The notes under the pieces were generated by a model that did no database searches, had not been told where the DNA came from, and worked only from the letters and a program-made list of their open reading frames with translations. Shown piece after piece: positions 1 to 7,401 of a DNA stretch of 64,000 nucleotides (its first letter is position 1; each line of letters opens with the position of its first letter). This stretch comes from Streptomyces blattellae. Lineage in GTDB: Bacteria; Actinomycetota; Actinomycetes; Streptomycetales; Streptomycetaceae. The DNA lies in the NCBI RefSeq assembly GCF_009709555.1, contig NZ_WJBG01000253.1, positions 1 through 64,000 on the forward strand. The letters are read 5' to 3'. A program made the translations under genes and the position numbers.

Positions 1-9
1 GCCTAATGG

Positions 10-180
10 GAGCTGCCGGGTCGGAGAGACTCGGTGCCGTAGCCGCCAGCAGGTGAGCACTTATGTCGCCGGAACCACTGTGAGTTCTGTGGTCAGACCG
101 TGCCCCTGCTGGTTGGCCGGAAGGCCATGACCGCTGATGGGGTGGCGTGCCCGCCGAGCTGAGCGTGAGCACTGGATCCA
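10..180 (+). ncRNA. candidate bridge RNA in IS110 left end
   Basis: IS110 elements encode a structured bridge RNA next to the recombinase gene. This stretch shows a 5' stem-loop (16-22 with 28-34), then an internal-loop domain closed by CCAGCAG 46-52 / CTGCTGG 106-112 around an inner hairpin 70-75/84-89. A GGAA-capped hairpin follows (114-118/123-127), then a second domain around hairpin 144-147/152-155. TGGTCAG at 90-96 is the exact complement of CTGACCA at 1492-1498, the core plus right flank of the insertion. ATGGGGTG at 137-144 equals 1483-1490, the element's right end. These sit where target and donor guides would be. RNA ends are not determined; no transcript evidence is available here. 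Confidence 0.6.
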
Positions 181-244
181 TTAGGCCGCGTGCCGTGTCT
201 TCCGCGGGCTGCATGACCGGGAAGTACCTGACCTGGAGGATGAG

Positions 245-1471
245 TTGCTGCTGATCGGCGACGACTGGGCCGAGGACCACCACGATGTCGAAGTCCAGGA
301 CACCACCGGCCGCCGCCTCGCGACCGCAAGGTTGCCCGAGGGCGCGGACGGTATCACCAAGCTCCACGAGCTTGTGGCGAAGCATGCGGGTGAGGACCTC
401 GTCCCCTGCGACGTGATCGTCGGGATCGAGACGGACCGCGGCACCTGGGTGCAGGCCCTGCTTGCGGCCGGCTACCGGGTCTACGCGATCAACCCTCGGC
501 AGGTCGCCCGGTTCAAGGAGCGGTACAGCACCTCCGGCGCCAAGAGCGACAGAGGCGACGCCCACGCGCTGGCCGACATGGTCCGCATCGACCGCGACCA
601 GCTGCGGCCCATCGCCGGCGACAGCGACCAGGCCCAGGCCGTCAAGGTCGTCGCCCGCGCCCACCAGACCCTGATCTGGGAACGCACCCGCACCTTCCAA
701 CGACTGCGCAACACGCTGCGCGAGTACTTCCCCGCAGCCCTGAACGCCTACGCGAGCCTGGAGCTGACCAGCACCGACGCGCTGGAACTGCTCATCAAGG
801 CGCCCACCCCCCAGGCGGCGGCCAGGCTCACCCGCATCCAGATCACCGCCATCTTGGCCCGCGCCCGACGCCACAACCGGGACCAGAAGGCCGGGGCCAT
901 CCAGGCCGCCTTGCGCGAGAAGCACCTGGAACTGCCCGAGCCGGTGGCCGCCGCCTACGGGGCCACCACGACCGCCCATGCTCGTCTCCTGATCGCCCTC
1001 AACGAACAGATAGCCGCGATGGAAGAGCAGGTGAAGGCGCATTTTCTCGCGCACCCGGACGCTGAGATCTACCTCTCCATGCCCGGCATCGGAGAGATCA
1101 CCGGCGCCCGGGTGCTCGCCGAGTTCGGGGACGATCCCACCCGTTACAGCTCCGCCAAGGCCCGCAAGAACTACGCCGGAACCAGCCCCGTTACCCGGGC
1201 CTCCGGCAAGAGCCACACCGTCCAGGCCCGCTACGTGCGCAACAACCGGCTCGCCGACGCGCTTCAGCGCCAGGCGTTCTCCGCCCTGCGGGCCTCACCC
1301 GGCGCCCGCCGGTACTACGACAAGCAGCGAGCCCGCGAGGCCGGCTACAACTCTGCCCTCCGCCAGGTCGGCAACAGGCTCGTCGGCATCCTCCACGGAT
1401 GCCTCAAGACCCGCACCCTCTACGACGAAGCAACCGCCTGGTCGCACCACGCACAACCCCATACCGCTTGA
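245..1471 (+). CDS. IS110-family transposase (DEDD recombinase)
   Basis: This 408-residue protein has the two-part IS110 layout. The N-terminal RuvC-like domain carries Asp6/Asp7, Glu62, Asp102 and Asp105 as the DEDD metal-binding set (GIETDRG and KSDRGDAHAL motifs). The C-terminal transposase-20 domain (about residues 270-360) has the PGIGEITGARVLAEFGD helix-hairpin-helix and an AGTSPVTRASGKS segment, whose Ser320 is the likely nucleophile. It should catalyse RNA-guided recombination of the element through a circular intermediate. The start is TTG at 245; the preceding 244 bases lack an in-frame extension and hold the putative guide RNA. The frame is intact, so the copy may be active. Confidence 0.93.
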   Translation: MLLIGDDWAEDHHDVEVQDTTGRRLATARLPEGADGITKLHELVAKHAGEDLVPCDVIVGIETDRGTWVQALLAAGYRVYAINPRQVARFKERYSTSGAKSDRGDAHALADMVRIDRDQLRPIAGDSDQAQAVKVVARAHQTLIWERTRTFQRLRNTLREYFPAALNAYASLELTSTDALELLIKAPTPQAAARLTRIQITAILARARRHNRDQKAGAIQAALREKHLELPEPVAAAYGATTTAHARLLIALNEQIAAMEEQVKAHFLAHPDAEIYLSMPGIGEITGARVLAEFGDDPTRYSSAKARKNYAGTSPVTRASGKSHTVQARYVRNNRLADALQRQAFSALRASPGARRYYDKQRAREAGYNSALRQVGNRLVGILHGCLKTRTLYDEATAWSHHAQPHTA

Positions 1472-1491
1472 CACCAAACGACATGGGGTGT

Positions 1492-1556
1492 CTGACCAGC
1501 GCGCCGAGGACCTGCGGAGCACACCGGCGCAGCAGGTCCTCGATGCTCTCGCTCAC
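1492..1556 (-). pseudogene. ECF sigma factor (ECF42-like), 5' fragment truncated by IS110
   Basis: A GTG at 1556 lies 2 bases after the stop of the YCII gene and opens a frame of 21 codons ending at the IS110 junction. The peptide contains a short acidic N-terminus and then LLRRCAPQVLGALV. This resembles the N-terminus of ECF sigma factors of the YCII/DGPF-associated group, where APQVLGALVRR starts region 2. The rest of the gene is presumably beyond the left end of the element, outside the window. The remnant cannot make a functional sigma factor, so the partner YCII gene is now orphaned. Confidence 0.7.
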
Positions 1557-1558
1557 GG

Positions 1559-1972
1559 TCAGATGTCTCCGGCGCCGTCCTGGATGGGCCGGATCACCAC
1601 CGGGTACTCGGGCGCCCCGGCGGGCTGGGGGCAGCGTGCGACCCTCGCGGCGATCTCCGTGACCCGCTCCAGGCTCGCGCAGTCCAGGACCCAGTAGCCG
1701 GCCAGCAGCTCCTTGGTCTCGCCGTAGGGGCCGTCGGTGATCACGGGCTTGCCGTCCGCGTCCAGGCTGACGTGCCGGGTCTTCGCGGGCTCGGCCAGGC
1801 CCTGGCCGTCGACGAATTCGCCGGTCTCGGCGAGGTCGTCGTTGATCGCTGTCATGAAGGCGTACATCGCCTGGACGTCCTGCTCGGTCCAGGCCGGGGA
1901 CTGGGCGGAGCCCTGGCCCTTCAGCGCCTCGTAGTCCGCCTGCGAGCCCTGCACCATCACCAGGTACTTCAT
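1559..1972 (-). CDS. YCII-related (DGPF domain) protein
   Basis: This 137-residue protein starts MKYLVMVQGSQADYE and has the DGPYGETKELLAGYWVLD core of the YCII/DGPF family, a small ferredoxin-like alpha+beta fold found as stand-alone dimers. In actinobacteria such genes typically sit immediately upstream of an ECF sigma-factor gene. Here the next gene starts 2 bases after the stop (translational coupling) but is interrupted after 21 codons by IS110. Biochemical function is unknown; a regulatory or sensory role with the sigma factor is inferred from co-occurrence. Confidence 0.85.
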   Translation of the reverse strand: MKYLVMVQGSQADYEALKGQGSAQSPAWTEQDVQAMYAFMTAINDDLAETGEFVDGQGLAEPAKTRHVSLDADGKPVITDGPYGETKELLAGYWVLDCASLERVTEIAARVARCPQPAGAPEYPVVIRPIQDGAGDI

Positions 1973-2065
1973 CAGTCCGCTCCTTCGGTCGGGGCCGCCC
2001 TCCGGTGGGCGGCTCTCACAGGGGACGTCGGAGCCGGCCGGGGTTTCTCGACATGGGCCTCAGGT

Positions 2066-2266
2066 CTATTTGGCCGTTTTCTTCGGTGTGCGCTTCGCGG
2101 GCTCCTCGGAGGGCCCGGGACCCTGTTCGGCGTAGGCCTCGCACTTGGGGTTGTGGCACGGTCCCGGCACCCACACCGGAACCCATGCGCCGAGTGTCTT
2201 GTGGCGCTTGACGACCGTCTCGACGGGCTGTCCGCAGACGGGACAGACGTGTTTTTCGCTGTCCAT
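2066..2266 (-). CDS. small zinc-ribbon protein, unknown function
   Basis: This 66-residue protein begins MDSEKHVCPVCGQP and carries two cysteine pairs, CPVC near residue 8 and a second pair in CHNPKC near residue 46, consistent with a zinc ribbon. The C-terminus is a lysine/proline tail (PAKRTPKKTAK). ATG at 2266 is chosen because the zinc ribbon starts right after it; an in-frame extension to 2320 has no recognisable content. It is separated from the YCII gene by about 90 bases on the same strand. I do not recognise a specific function. Confidence 0.6.
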   Translation of the reverse strand: MDSEKHVCPVCGQPVETVVKRHKTLGAWVPVWVPGPCHNPKCEAYAEQGPGPSEEPAKRTPKKTAK

Positions 2267-2390
2267 GTCCTTAAGCGTAGAGCGGTGCGGACTCCAGCGC
2301 TTCCTGCTGTACGTCCGCACGACCGCGCCGTTCTTGGGAGAGGGGATTCCGCGTTGGTCGGGAATCCGGAGCGCCGGGCCGCACTCGTTT

Positions 2391-2435
2391 CGACGCCGCG
2401 CTCGTCGACGCCGCGCTCGTCGACGCCGCGCTCGT
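2391..2435. repeat. 15-bp tandem repeat, 3 copies
   Basis: Unit CGACGCCGCGCTCGT is repeated three times without mismatch. The period is a multiple of three but no supported reading frame covers it. Confidence 0.9.
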
Positions 2436-2714
2436 CACGCCGGGGCGAGGTGCTCGCGCGGGAGGGGAGCGCGGGCTGACGTTTCGCGCGGTGGACGTCG
2501 AGGCCGGGGTGCCGGTGGGCACTGCCGCCAACCACCGCACCGGGCGCGTGTCGATGTGCGGCTTCGCCGCGCGGGCGCCGAACCACCAGGTCACGGTCGT
2601 CCTCGCGCGCCGTCCGGATCGCCACGCCCATGTGTCACCCTTCGCCTCAACCGGCCTTGATCGTGCGGCCGCAGAAGCCTGTCCCGCTGCTGTGCCGGTC
2701 CCTGGGCGGCAAGG

Positions 2715-2753
2715 GGCGGGCCCCGCGCACCGTGGGGATGCGCGGGACCCGCC
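2715..2753 (-). terminator. hairpin terminator downstream of the polyprenyl synthase
   Basis: Arms 2715-2729 and 2739-2753 pair over 15 positions with one mismatch around a 9-base loop. It lies about 130 bases beyond the stop of the minus-strand synthase-encapsulin unit. There is no long U tract, which is usual for Streptomyces terminators. Confidence 0.55.
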
Positions 2754-2879
2754 GTGCCGGAGCCGCCGGTGACCGTGCGGGGTCAGGAGCCGCACGGGCC
2801 CGGAGGCTCCGGGGTCTTTCCGGGCGACGGCCGCTGTGGCGTCAGCCTCAGCGCCGTGTCACGGCGCGGTGCGCCGCCC

Positions 2880-4007
2880 TCAACTGCTGCGCCGCGTCAC
2901 GAACTCCGCGAGGGCGAGCAGGCCGCCCGCCGCCTCCGGGTCCGGGACCGCCCGGGAGAGCTGCCGCATGGCGTGGGCCATGCGGTCGGCCGCCTGGGCC
3001 TGCGCCCAGTCACGGCCGCCCGCCTGCTCCACGGCCAGTGCGGTGCGCTCCAGGTCGGCCTCCCGATACGGCCCTCGGTAGAGCTCGGCGAGTTCGGCGG
3101 CGGCCGGGCTGCCGGAGACCAGCGCGGCTACCACCGGCAGCGACTTCTTGCGGGCGGCCAGATCCGCCCCGGCCGGCTTGCCGGTGCGGCACGGGTCGCC
3201 CCATATGCCGATCACGTCGTCGATGAGCTGGAAGGCGAGCCCGGCCTCCCTGCCGAACGCGTCGAGTGCCTCGACGTCGTCCTCCGCCGCCCCCGCATAC
3301 AGCGCGCCCAGCGCGCAGGCGCACCCGAGCAGCGCGCCCGTCTTCGCCTCGGCCATGGCGAGCACCTCGTCCAGGCCGACCTCGTCGGGGCCGCGCCGCT
3401 CCATGGCCACGTCCGCCTGCTGGCCGGCGCACAGTTCGACGACGCAGTCCGCGAGCCGGGCCCCGGCCGCCGCGGACGCCGGATGCGGATCCTCGGCGAG
3501 CAGCCGCAGCGCGAGCGCCTGCAGGGCGTCCCCGGCGAGGATCGCGTCGGCTTCGCCGAACACGGTCCAGGCGGTGGGCCGGTGCCGTCGGGTGGTGTCC
3601 CGGTCCATCACATCGTCGTGCAGCAAGGTGAAGTTGTGGACCAGCTCCACCGCCGCGGCCGCCCGCACGGCCGCCGCTCGTGCCGCCGGTCCGCCTACGG
3701 CGGCGGCTGCGGTGAGGACGAGCGCGGGACGGATCGCCTTGCCTCCGTTGCCCGCCGCCGGTGTGCCGTCCGCGTGCTCCCACCCGAAGTGGTAGAGCGC
3801 GACACGGCGCATGGAGCCGGGCAGCGACCCGACGGCGGCGCGCAGTTCGGGGTCGACCGACGTCCGGGCCCGCTCCAGGATCGCCGGCGCCTCGTACTCG
3901 TCGAGCCGGTCCGGCCCGGCGTCCGTCCGCTTCGCGATGGGCCCTTGCCTTTCCGGTGTCTCGGTGAACCGCCTTGGTCCAGCGAGGCGTTGCTTCGTCT
4001 CCGTCAT
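2880..4007 (-). CDS. polyprenyl synthetase (isoprenyl diphosphate synthase), likely encapsulin cargo
   Basis: It catalyses head-to-tail condensation of isopentenyl diphosphate with an allylic diphosphate. The all-helical fold is marked by the first aspartate motif in LLHDDVMDRDTTRRHRPTAW and the second in LAFQLIDDVIGIWGDP. About 375 residues is longer than a minimal synthase because of roughly 45 N-terminal residues rich in Pro/Arg/Glu that look disordered. Such extensions serve as cargo-loading segments in family 2 encapsulin systems. ATG 4007 is preferred over GTG 4019 because GGTGAG lies just upstream. It follows the family 2B shell gene by about 120 bases on the same strand. Chain length of the product cannot be read from the sequence. 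Confidence 0.88.
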   Translation of the reverse strand: MTETKQRLAGPRRFTETPERQGPIAKRTDAGPDRLDEYEAPAILERARTSVDPELRAAVGSLPGSMRRVALYHFGWEHADGTPAAGNGGKAIRPALVLTAAAAVGGPAARAAAVRAAAAVELVHNFTLLHDDVMDRDTTRRHRPTAWTVFGEADAILAGDALQALALRLLAEDPHPASAAAGARLADCVVELCAGQQADVAMERRGPDEVGLDEVLAMAEAKTGALLGCACALGALYAGAAEDDVEALDAFGREAGLAFQLIDDVIGIWGDPCRTGKPAGADLAARKKSLPVVAALVSGSPAAAELAELYRGPYREADLERTALAVEQAGGRDWAQAQAADRMAHAMRQLSRAVPDPEAAGGLLALAEFVTRRSS

Positions 4008-4130
4008 GAACTCACCCACGGCATCGCCTCGGAGAGGCCGTGGACGGTGGCGCCTGGGCTGCGGCTGTGCGCGTACCCCGAGGGTGTACCCGCCCTGGCG
4101 GGCGGGGACACCGCGTCCGGACAGGGAGGG

Positions 4131-5534
4131 TCACCAGCGGCCGATCTCGACGTTCTCCAGGACGCCGAGCGCGTCCGGCACGAGGACCGCGGCCGAGTAG
4201 TAGGCCGTCACCAGGTAGTTGATGACCGCCTGTTCGTTGATGCCCATGAAGCGCACGGACAGGCTCGGCTCGATCTCGTCCGGGATCCCGGTCGCGTGCA
4301 GACCGACGACGCCCTGGTCGGACTCGCCGGTACGCATCGCGATGATCGAGGTCGTACGGGCGTCGGTGACCGGGATCTTGTTGCACGGGAAGACCGGGAC
4401 ACCGCGCCAGGTGGGGATGCGGTTGCCGCCGATGTCGATGGTCTCGGGCACCAGCCCGCGCTTGTTCAGCTCGCGGCCGAACGCGGCGATCGCGCGCGGG
4501 TGGGCGAGGAACAGCTTGGTGCCGCGGCGCCTGCACAGCAGCTCGTCCATGTCGTCCGGGCCGGGCACGCCGTCGTGCGGCTGGATGCGCTGCTCGTACT
4601 CGCAGTTGTTGAGCAGTCCGAACTCGCGGTTGTTGATGAGCTCGTGCTCCTGGCGCTCCTTCAGCGCCTCGACCGTCAGCCTCAGCTGCTGCTCGGTCTG
4701 GTTCATCGGTTTGTTGTAGAGGTCGGCCACGCGTGAGTGGATGCGCAGGACGGTCTGAGCGACGCTCAGTTCGTACTCACGGGGCCTGGCCTCGTAGTCG
4801 ACGAAGGTGTGCGGGATGTCCGGTTCACCGGAGTGGCCGGCCGAGAGGTCGATCTCCTTCTCGCCGTACTTGTTGGTCCGCTGCTCGGGGATCGCGCGCA
4901 GTTGCTCGAAGTGCGCGCTGAGGGAGTCAGCGCGCTCCGCGACCTGCTCGACGTCCTGGCGGGACAGGACGAGCACCGTGCAGGCGGTGAGCGCGCGGGC
5001 GGTGTACTCCCAGATGGCGTCCGGGTCCAGCAGCGCCTGTTCGCCGAAGTAGGCGCCGTCGGCGAGGACTCCGAGGCCCGCGTCGTCGCCGTACGGCCCG
5101 GTGCCGACCTTCTCCACCTTGCCGTGCGCGAGCAGATACACCTCTCCGGTCTGACTGCCGAACTCGGCGATCACCTGGCCGGGGGCGAACTCCTGCTGCC
5201 GGCATCGCTGGGCCAGCTCGGAGAGCACCTCCTCGTCCTCGTACGACCGCAGGGCAGGCAGTTCGCGCAGCTCCGCGGGGATGACCTCGACCCGGTCGCC
5301 GGTCTTCACGAACGTCACGCGGGCGTCGCCCACGGCGTACGTGAGGCGGCGGTTCACTCGGTATGTGCCGCCTTCTACATTCACCCAGGGCAGCATGCGC
5401 AGCAGCCAGCGGGAGCTGATCTCCTGCATCTGGGGTACGGACTTGGTCGTGGTGGCCAGGTTCCGCGCAGCCGCCGTGCCGAGACTCTGCTGCGGCCTGT
5501 CCTGCTCGGTGCGGACCTCTTCGCCTACCGACAT
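4131..5534 (-). CDS. family 2B encapsulin shell protein (EshA/SrpI-like, cyclic nucleotide-binding insert)
   Basis: This 467-residue HK97-fold shell protein self-assembles into a protein nanocompartment. An N-terminal arm (residues 1-60, SSRWLLRMLPWVNVEGG) and first shell segment are followed by a cyclic-nucleotide-binding domain at about 105-210 (FAPGQVIAEFGSQTGEVYLL, then FGEQALL and TARAL of the phosphate cassette). The A-domain follows to the C-terminus (IPTWRGVPVFPCNKIPV, SLSVRFMGINEQAVINYL). The insert is the hallmark of family 2B. The downstream polyprenyl synthase is the expected cargo. Streptomyces EshA, a homologue, was first described in aerial growth and antibiotic control. Whether this copy binds a nucleotide is not shown by sequence. 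Confidence 0.9.
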   Translation of the reverse strand: MSVGEEVRTEQDRPQQSLGTAAARNLATTTKSVPQMQEISSRWLLRMLPWVNVEGGTYRVNRRLTYAVGDARVTFVKTGDRVEVIPAELRELPALRSYEDEEVLSELAQRCRQQEFAPGQVIAEFGSQTGEVYLLAHGKVEKVGTGPYGDDAGLGVLADGAYFGEQALLDPDAIWEYTARALTACTVLVLSRQDVEQVAERADSLSAHFEQLRAIPEQRTNKYGEKEIDLSAGHSGEPDIPHTFVDYEARPREYELSVAQTVLRIHSRVADLYNKPMNQTEQQLRLTVEALKERQEHELINNREFGLLNNCEYEQRIQPHDGVPGPDDMDELLCRRRGTKLFLAHPRAIAAFGRELNKRGLVPETIDIGGNRIPTWRGVPVFPCNKIPVTDARTTSIIAMRTGESDQGVVGLHATGIPDEIEPSLSVRFMGINEQAVINYLVTAYYSAAVLVPDALGVLENVEIGRW

Positions 5535-5744
5535 AGTGGAATTGCCCTCCCGGTCTGCAACGGCGCCGATCTGCGCCGGGCATCGATCTGCACGGCACAG
5601 CCTTCCATCACGGAACGTGTCGGTGCTATTACACGAAAGAGCGGGAATGGATCACCGTTCGCTTGGGCATTCATGGGGCCCTGTCCACCGCCATCACCAG
5701 ACGACCGCGTCCTGCGGCCGTCGCGCAGCGCGAAGGAGACGGCC

Positions 5745-6335
5745 ATGGCCCCACCCATGTCCGCGGACAACTTCCTGAAGAGATTGCGTGCGGAAGGCTT
5801 GAAGGTCGTCGAGGTCGGCGACTGGCGGCATCACAACCGCAACCGCAAAGGCCCGTGGGGACCGGTCCACGGCGTGATGATCCACCACACGGTGACCAGG
5901 GGCAGCGCGTTCACGGTCGGTCTGTGCCGGGACGGCTACGAGGGTCTGCCGGGGCCCCTGTGCCACGGCGTGATCACCAAGGACGGCACCGTCCACCTCG
6001 TCGGCTACGGCCGCGCCAACCACGCGGGCCTCGGCGACGACGACGTACTGCGCGCGGTGATCGCCGAGAAGGCGCTCCCGCCGGACAACGAGGCCGACAC
6101 CGACGGCAACCGCCACTTCTACGGCTTCGAGTGCGAGAACCTCGGCGACGGCGAGGACCCCTGGCCCGCGGCCCAGCTGGAGGCGATCGAGCGCGCCGCC
6201 GCCGCGGTCTGCCGCCACCACGGCTGGACGGAGCGCTCGGTCATCGGCCACCTGGAATGGCAGCCGGGCAAGGTGGACCCACGGGGGTTCACCATGGCGT
6301 CGATGCGACGGCGCATCCGGGACCGGCTGAAGTAG
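5745..6335 (+). CDS. N-acetylmuramoyl-L-alanine amidase (PGRP/Amidase_2)
   Basis: This 196-residue single-domain zinc amidase cleaves the MurNAc-L-Ala bond of peptidoglycan. Zinc-site motifs are GVMIHHTVTRG (first His), ANHAGLG and the C-terminal HLEWQPGKVDP. ATG 5745 follows GAAGGAG at good spacing. There is no signal peptide, membrane segment or cell-wall-binding domain, so the enzyme resembles phage endolysins rather than secreted autolysins. It is divergent from the encapsulin gene with about 210 bases between the starts. The isolated position gives no clear pathway; release may need lysis or a non-classical route. Confidence 0.85.
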   Translation: MAPPMSADNFLKRLRAEGLKVVEVGDWRHHNRNRKGPWGPVHGVMIHHTVTRGSAFTVGLCRDGYEGLPGPLCHGVITKDGTVHLVGYGRANHAGLGDDDVLRAVIAEKALPPDNEADTDGNRHFYGFECENLGDGEDPWPAAQLEAIERAAAAVCRHHGWTERSVIGHLEWQPGKVDPRGFTMASMRRRIRDRLK

Positions 6336-6446
6336 TCCTGTCCCGCGGATCATGCCGGCGTCGCGGGCTCTGGCACGCGCTGACGGGCACCGTTCGCCGC
6401 AGCCGGCCTGGTCCGCCGGACAGGCCCTGGCGGCGACAATGACGAG

Positions 6447-7355
6447 GTGCCCGGCCCCGACACCTCACCTCTCACCGACCTGCACCCCCGCCTCCCCTCA
6501 CCCGTGCAGGAGGTCACGGACGCCCGCTTCACCCGCAACGGCATCCGCCTGCTCCTCAAGCGCGACGACCTGATCCACCCCGAGTTGACCGGCAACAAGT
6601 GGCGCAAGCTCGCGCCGAACCTCACCGCGGCGGCCGGACGCACCGTCGCCACCTTCGGCGGCGCCTACTCCAACCACCTGCGCGCCACGGCCGCCGCGGG
6701 CCGCCTGCTCGGCCTGTCCACGGTCGGCGTGGTCCGCGGCCAGGAACTCGCCGGCCGCCCGCTCAACCCCTCCCTCGCCCGGTGCGCGGCTGACGGCATG
6801 CGCCTGCACTTCGTCGACAGATCGACGTACCGCCGCAAAACCGAACCCGACACCCTGGCGGCCGTCCTGCGCGCGTCGGGCGCCGAGGACGCGTACGTCG
6901 TCCCGGAGGGCGGCAGCAACCGTCTTGCCGTACGAGGCTGTCAGGCGCTCGGCGAGGAGCTGCGCGGTCGCGCCGACGTCGTCGCGGTCGCCTGCGGCAC
7001 CGGCGGCACGCTCGCCGGAGTGGCCGCCGGGCTCGCTCCCGGCCAGCGCGCTCTCGGCGTTCCGGTGCTCAAAGGGGGTTTCCTGACCGCCGACGTCCAG
7101 GCTCTCCAGGCCCGGGCCTTCGGTGGCCCCCGCGGCACCTGGACCCTGGACGAACGCTTCCACTTCGGCGGATACGCCCGTACCGCCCCCGCCCTGGACG
7201 CCTTCGCCGACGACTTCGAGGACCGCCACGGCCTGCCCGTCGAGCGTCTCTACGTCGCGAAGTTGCTGTACGCCCTCGTCGCCCTCGCAGAAGAGGGCGC
7301 CTTCCCGCGCGGGGCGACGGTGGCGGCGGTCGTCACGGGACGGCCCTTCGGCTGA
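6447..7355 (+). CDS. PLP-dependent ACC deaminase / D-cysteine desulfhydrase family enzyme
   Basis: This 302-residue fold-type II PLP enzyme has the LTGNKWRKL motif near residue 50 (catalytic Lys), FGGAYSNHLRATAAAGRLLG for PLP and substrate binding, and a glycine-rich phosphate loop ACGTGGTLAGVA. The family includes 1-aminocyclopropane-1-carboxylate deaminases and D-cysteine desulfhydrases; sequence alone does not separate them. The start is GTG 6447. It runs convergently with the antiporter gene and shares no operon with neighbours. Confidence 0.85.
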   Translation: MPGPDTSPLTDLHPRLPSPVQEVTDARFTRNGIRLLLKRDDLIHPELTGNKWRKLAPNLTAAAGRTVATFGGAYSNHLRATAAAGRLLGLSTVGVVRGQELAGRPLNPSLARCAADGMRLHFVDRSTYRRKTEPDTLAAVLRASGAEDAYVVPEGGSNRLAVRGCQALGEELRGRADVVAVACGTGGTLAGVAAGLAPGQRALGVPVLKGGFLTADVQALQARAFGGPRGTWTLDERFHFGGYARTAPALDAFADDFEDRHGLPVERLYVAKLLYALVALAEEGAFPRGATVAAVVTGRPFG

Positions 7356-7401
7356 CCACGCGCGCGTGCCCGAGGCGTGCGGTGTCCACGCCGTGCCGTC
7401 T

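Larger units (their letters stand above)
1..1493 (+). mobile_element. IS110-family insertion sequence, left end outside window
   Basis: The element consists of a non-coding left part (1-244), a DEDD transposase gene and a very short right end. The right boundary is placed at the CT at 1492-1493. From 1494 onward, read on the minus strand, the sequence becomes the interrupted start of an ECF sigma-factor gene. No terminal inverted repeat is seen, as expected for IS110 elements. The left boundary lies before position 1: the minus-strand translation of 1-50 shows no sigma-factor sequence. The boundary call rests on the sigma-gene homology and on the CT core common in IS110 elements, and is an inference. 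Confidence 0.8.
2267..2879. other. 613-base intergenic region with repeats and hairpins
   Basis: No convincing gene is visible. It holds an inverted repeat GGATTCC/GGAATCC (2344-2350/2361-2367), three perfect copies of the 15-base unit CGACGCCGCGCTCGT (2391-2435), and a strong terminator-like hairpin at 2715-2753. Open frames across the region have low-complexity Arg/Ala/Pro translations typical of out-of-frame G+C-rich DNA. Confidence 0.6.

Noticed and set aside
36..47. Leftover of the sigma-factor gene at the window start
   Set aside because: GCCGTAGC looks like antisense of a Tyr-Gly codon pair, but the surrounding minus-strand translation shows no sigma homology and the bases fit the structured RNA.
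1972..2631. Long minus-strand frame with DERGV repeats
   Set aside because: It overlaps the zinc-ribbon gene in another frame and its Arg/Pro/Ala-rich translation has no domain; the DERGV repeat only reflects the 15-bp DNA repeat.
2754..4736. 660-codon plus-strand frame
   Set aside because: Antisense shadow of the polyprenyl synthase and encapsulin genes; G+C-rich third positions keep the opposite frame open.
5640..5660. Sigma-R promoter near GGGAAT at 5641
   Set aside because: The nearest GTT is 8 bases away rather than about 18, so the consensus is not met.
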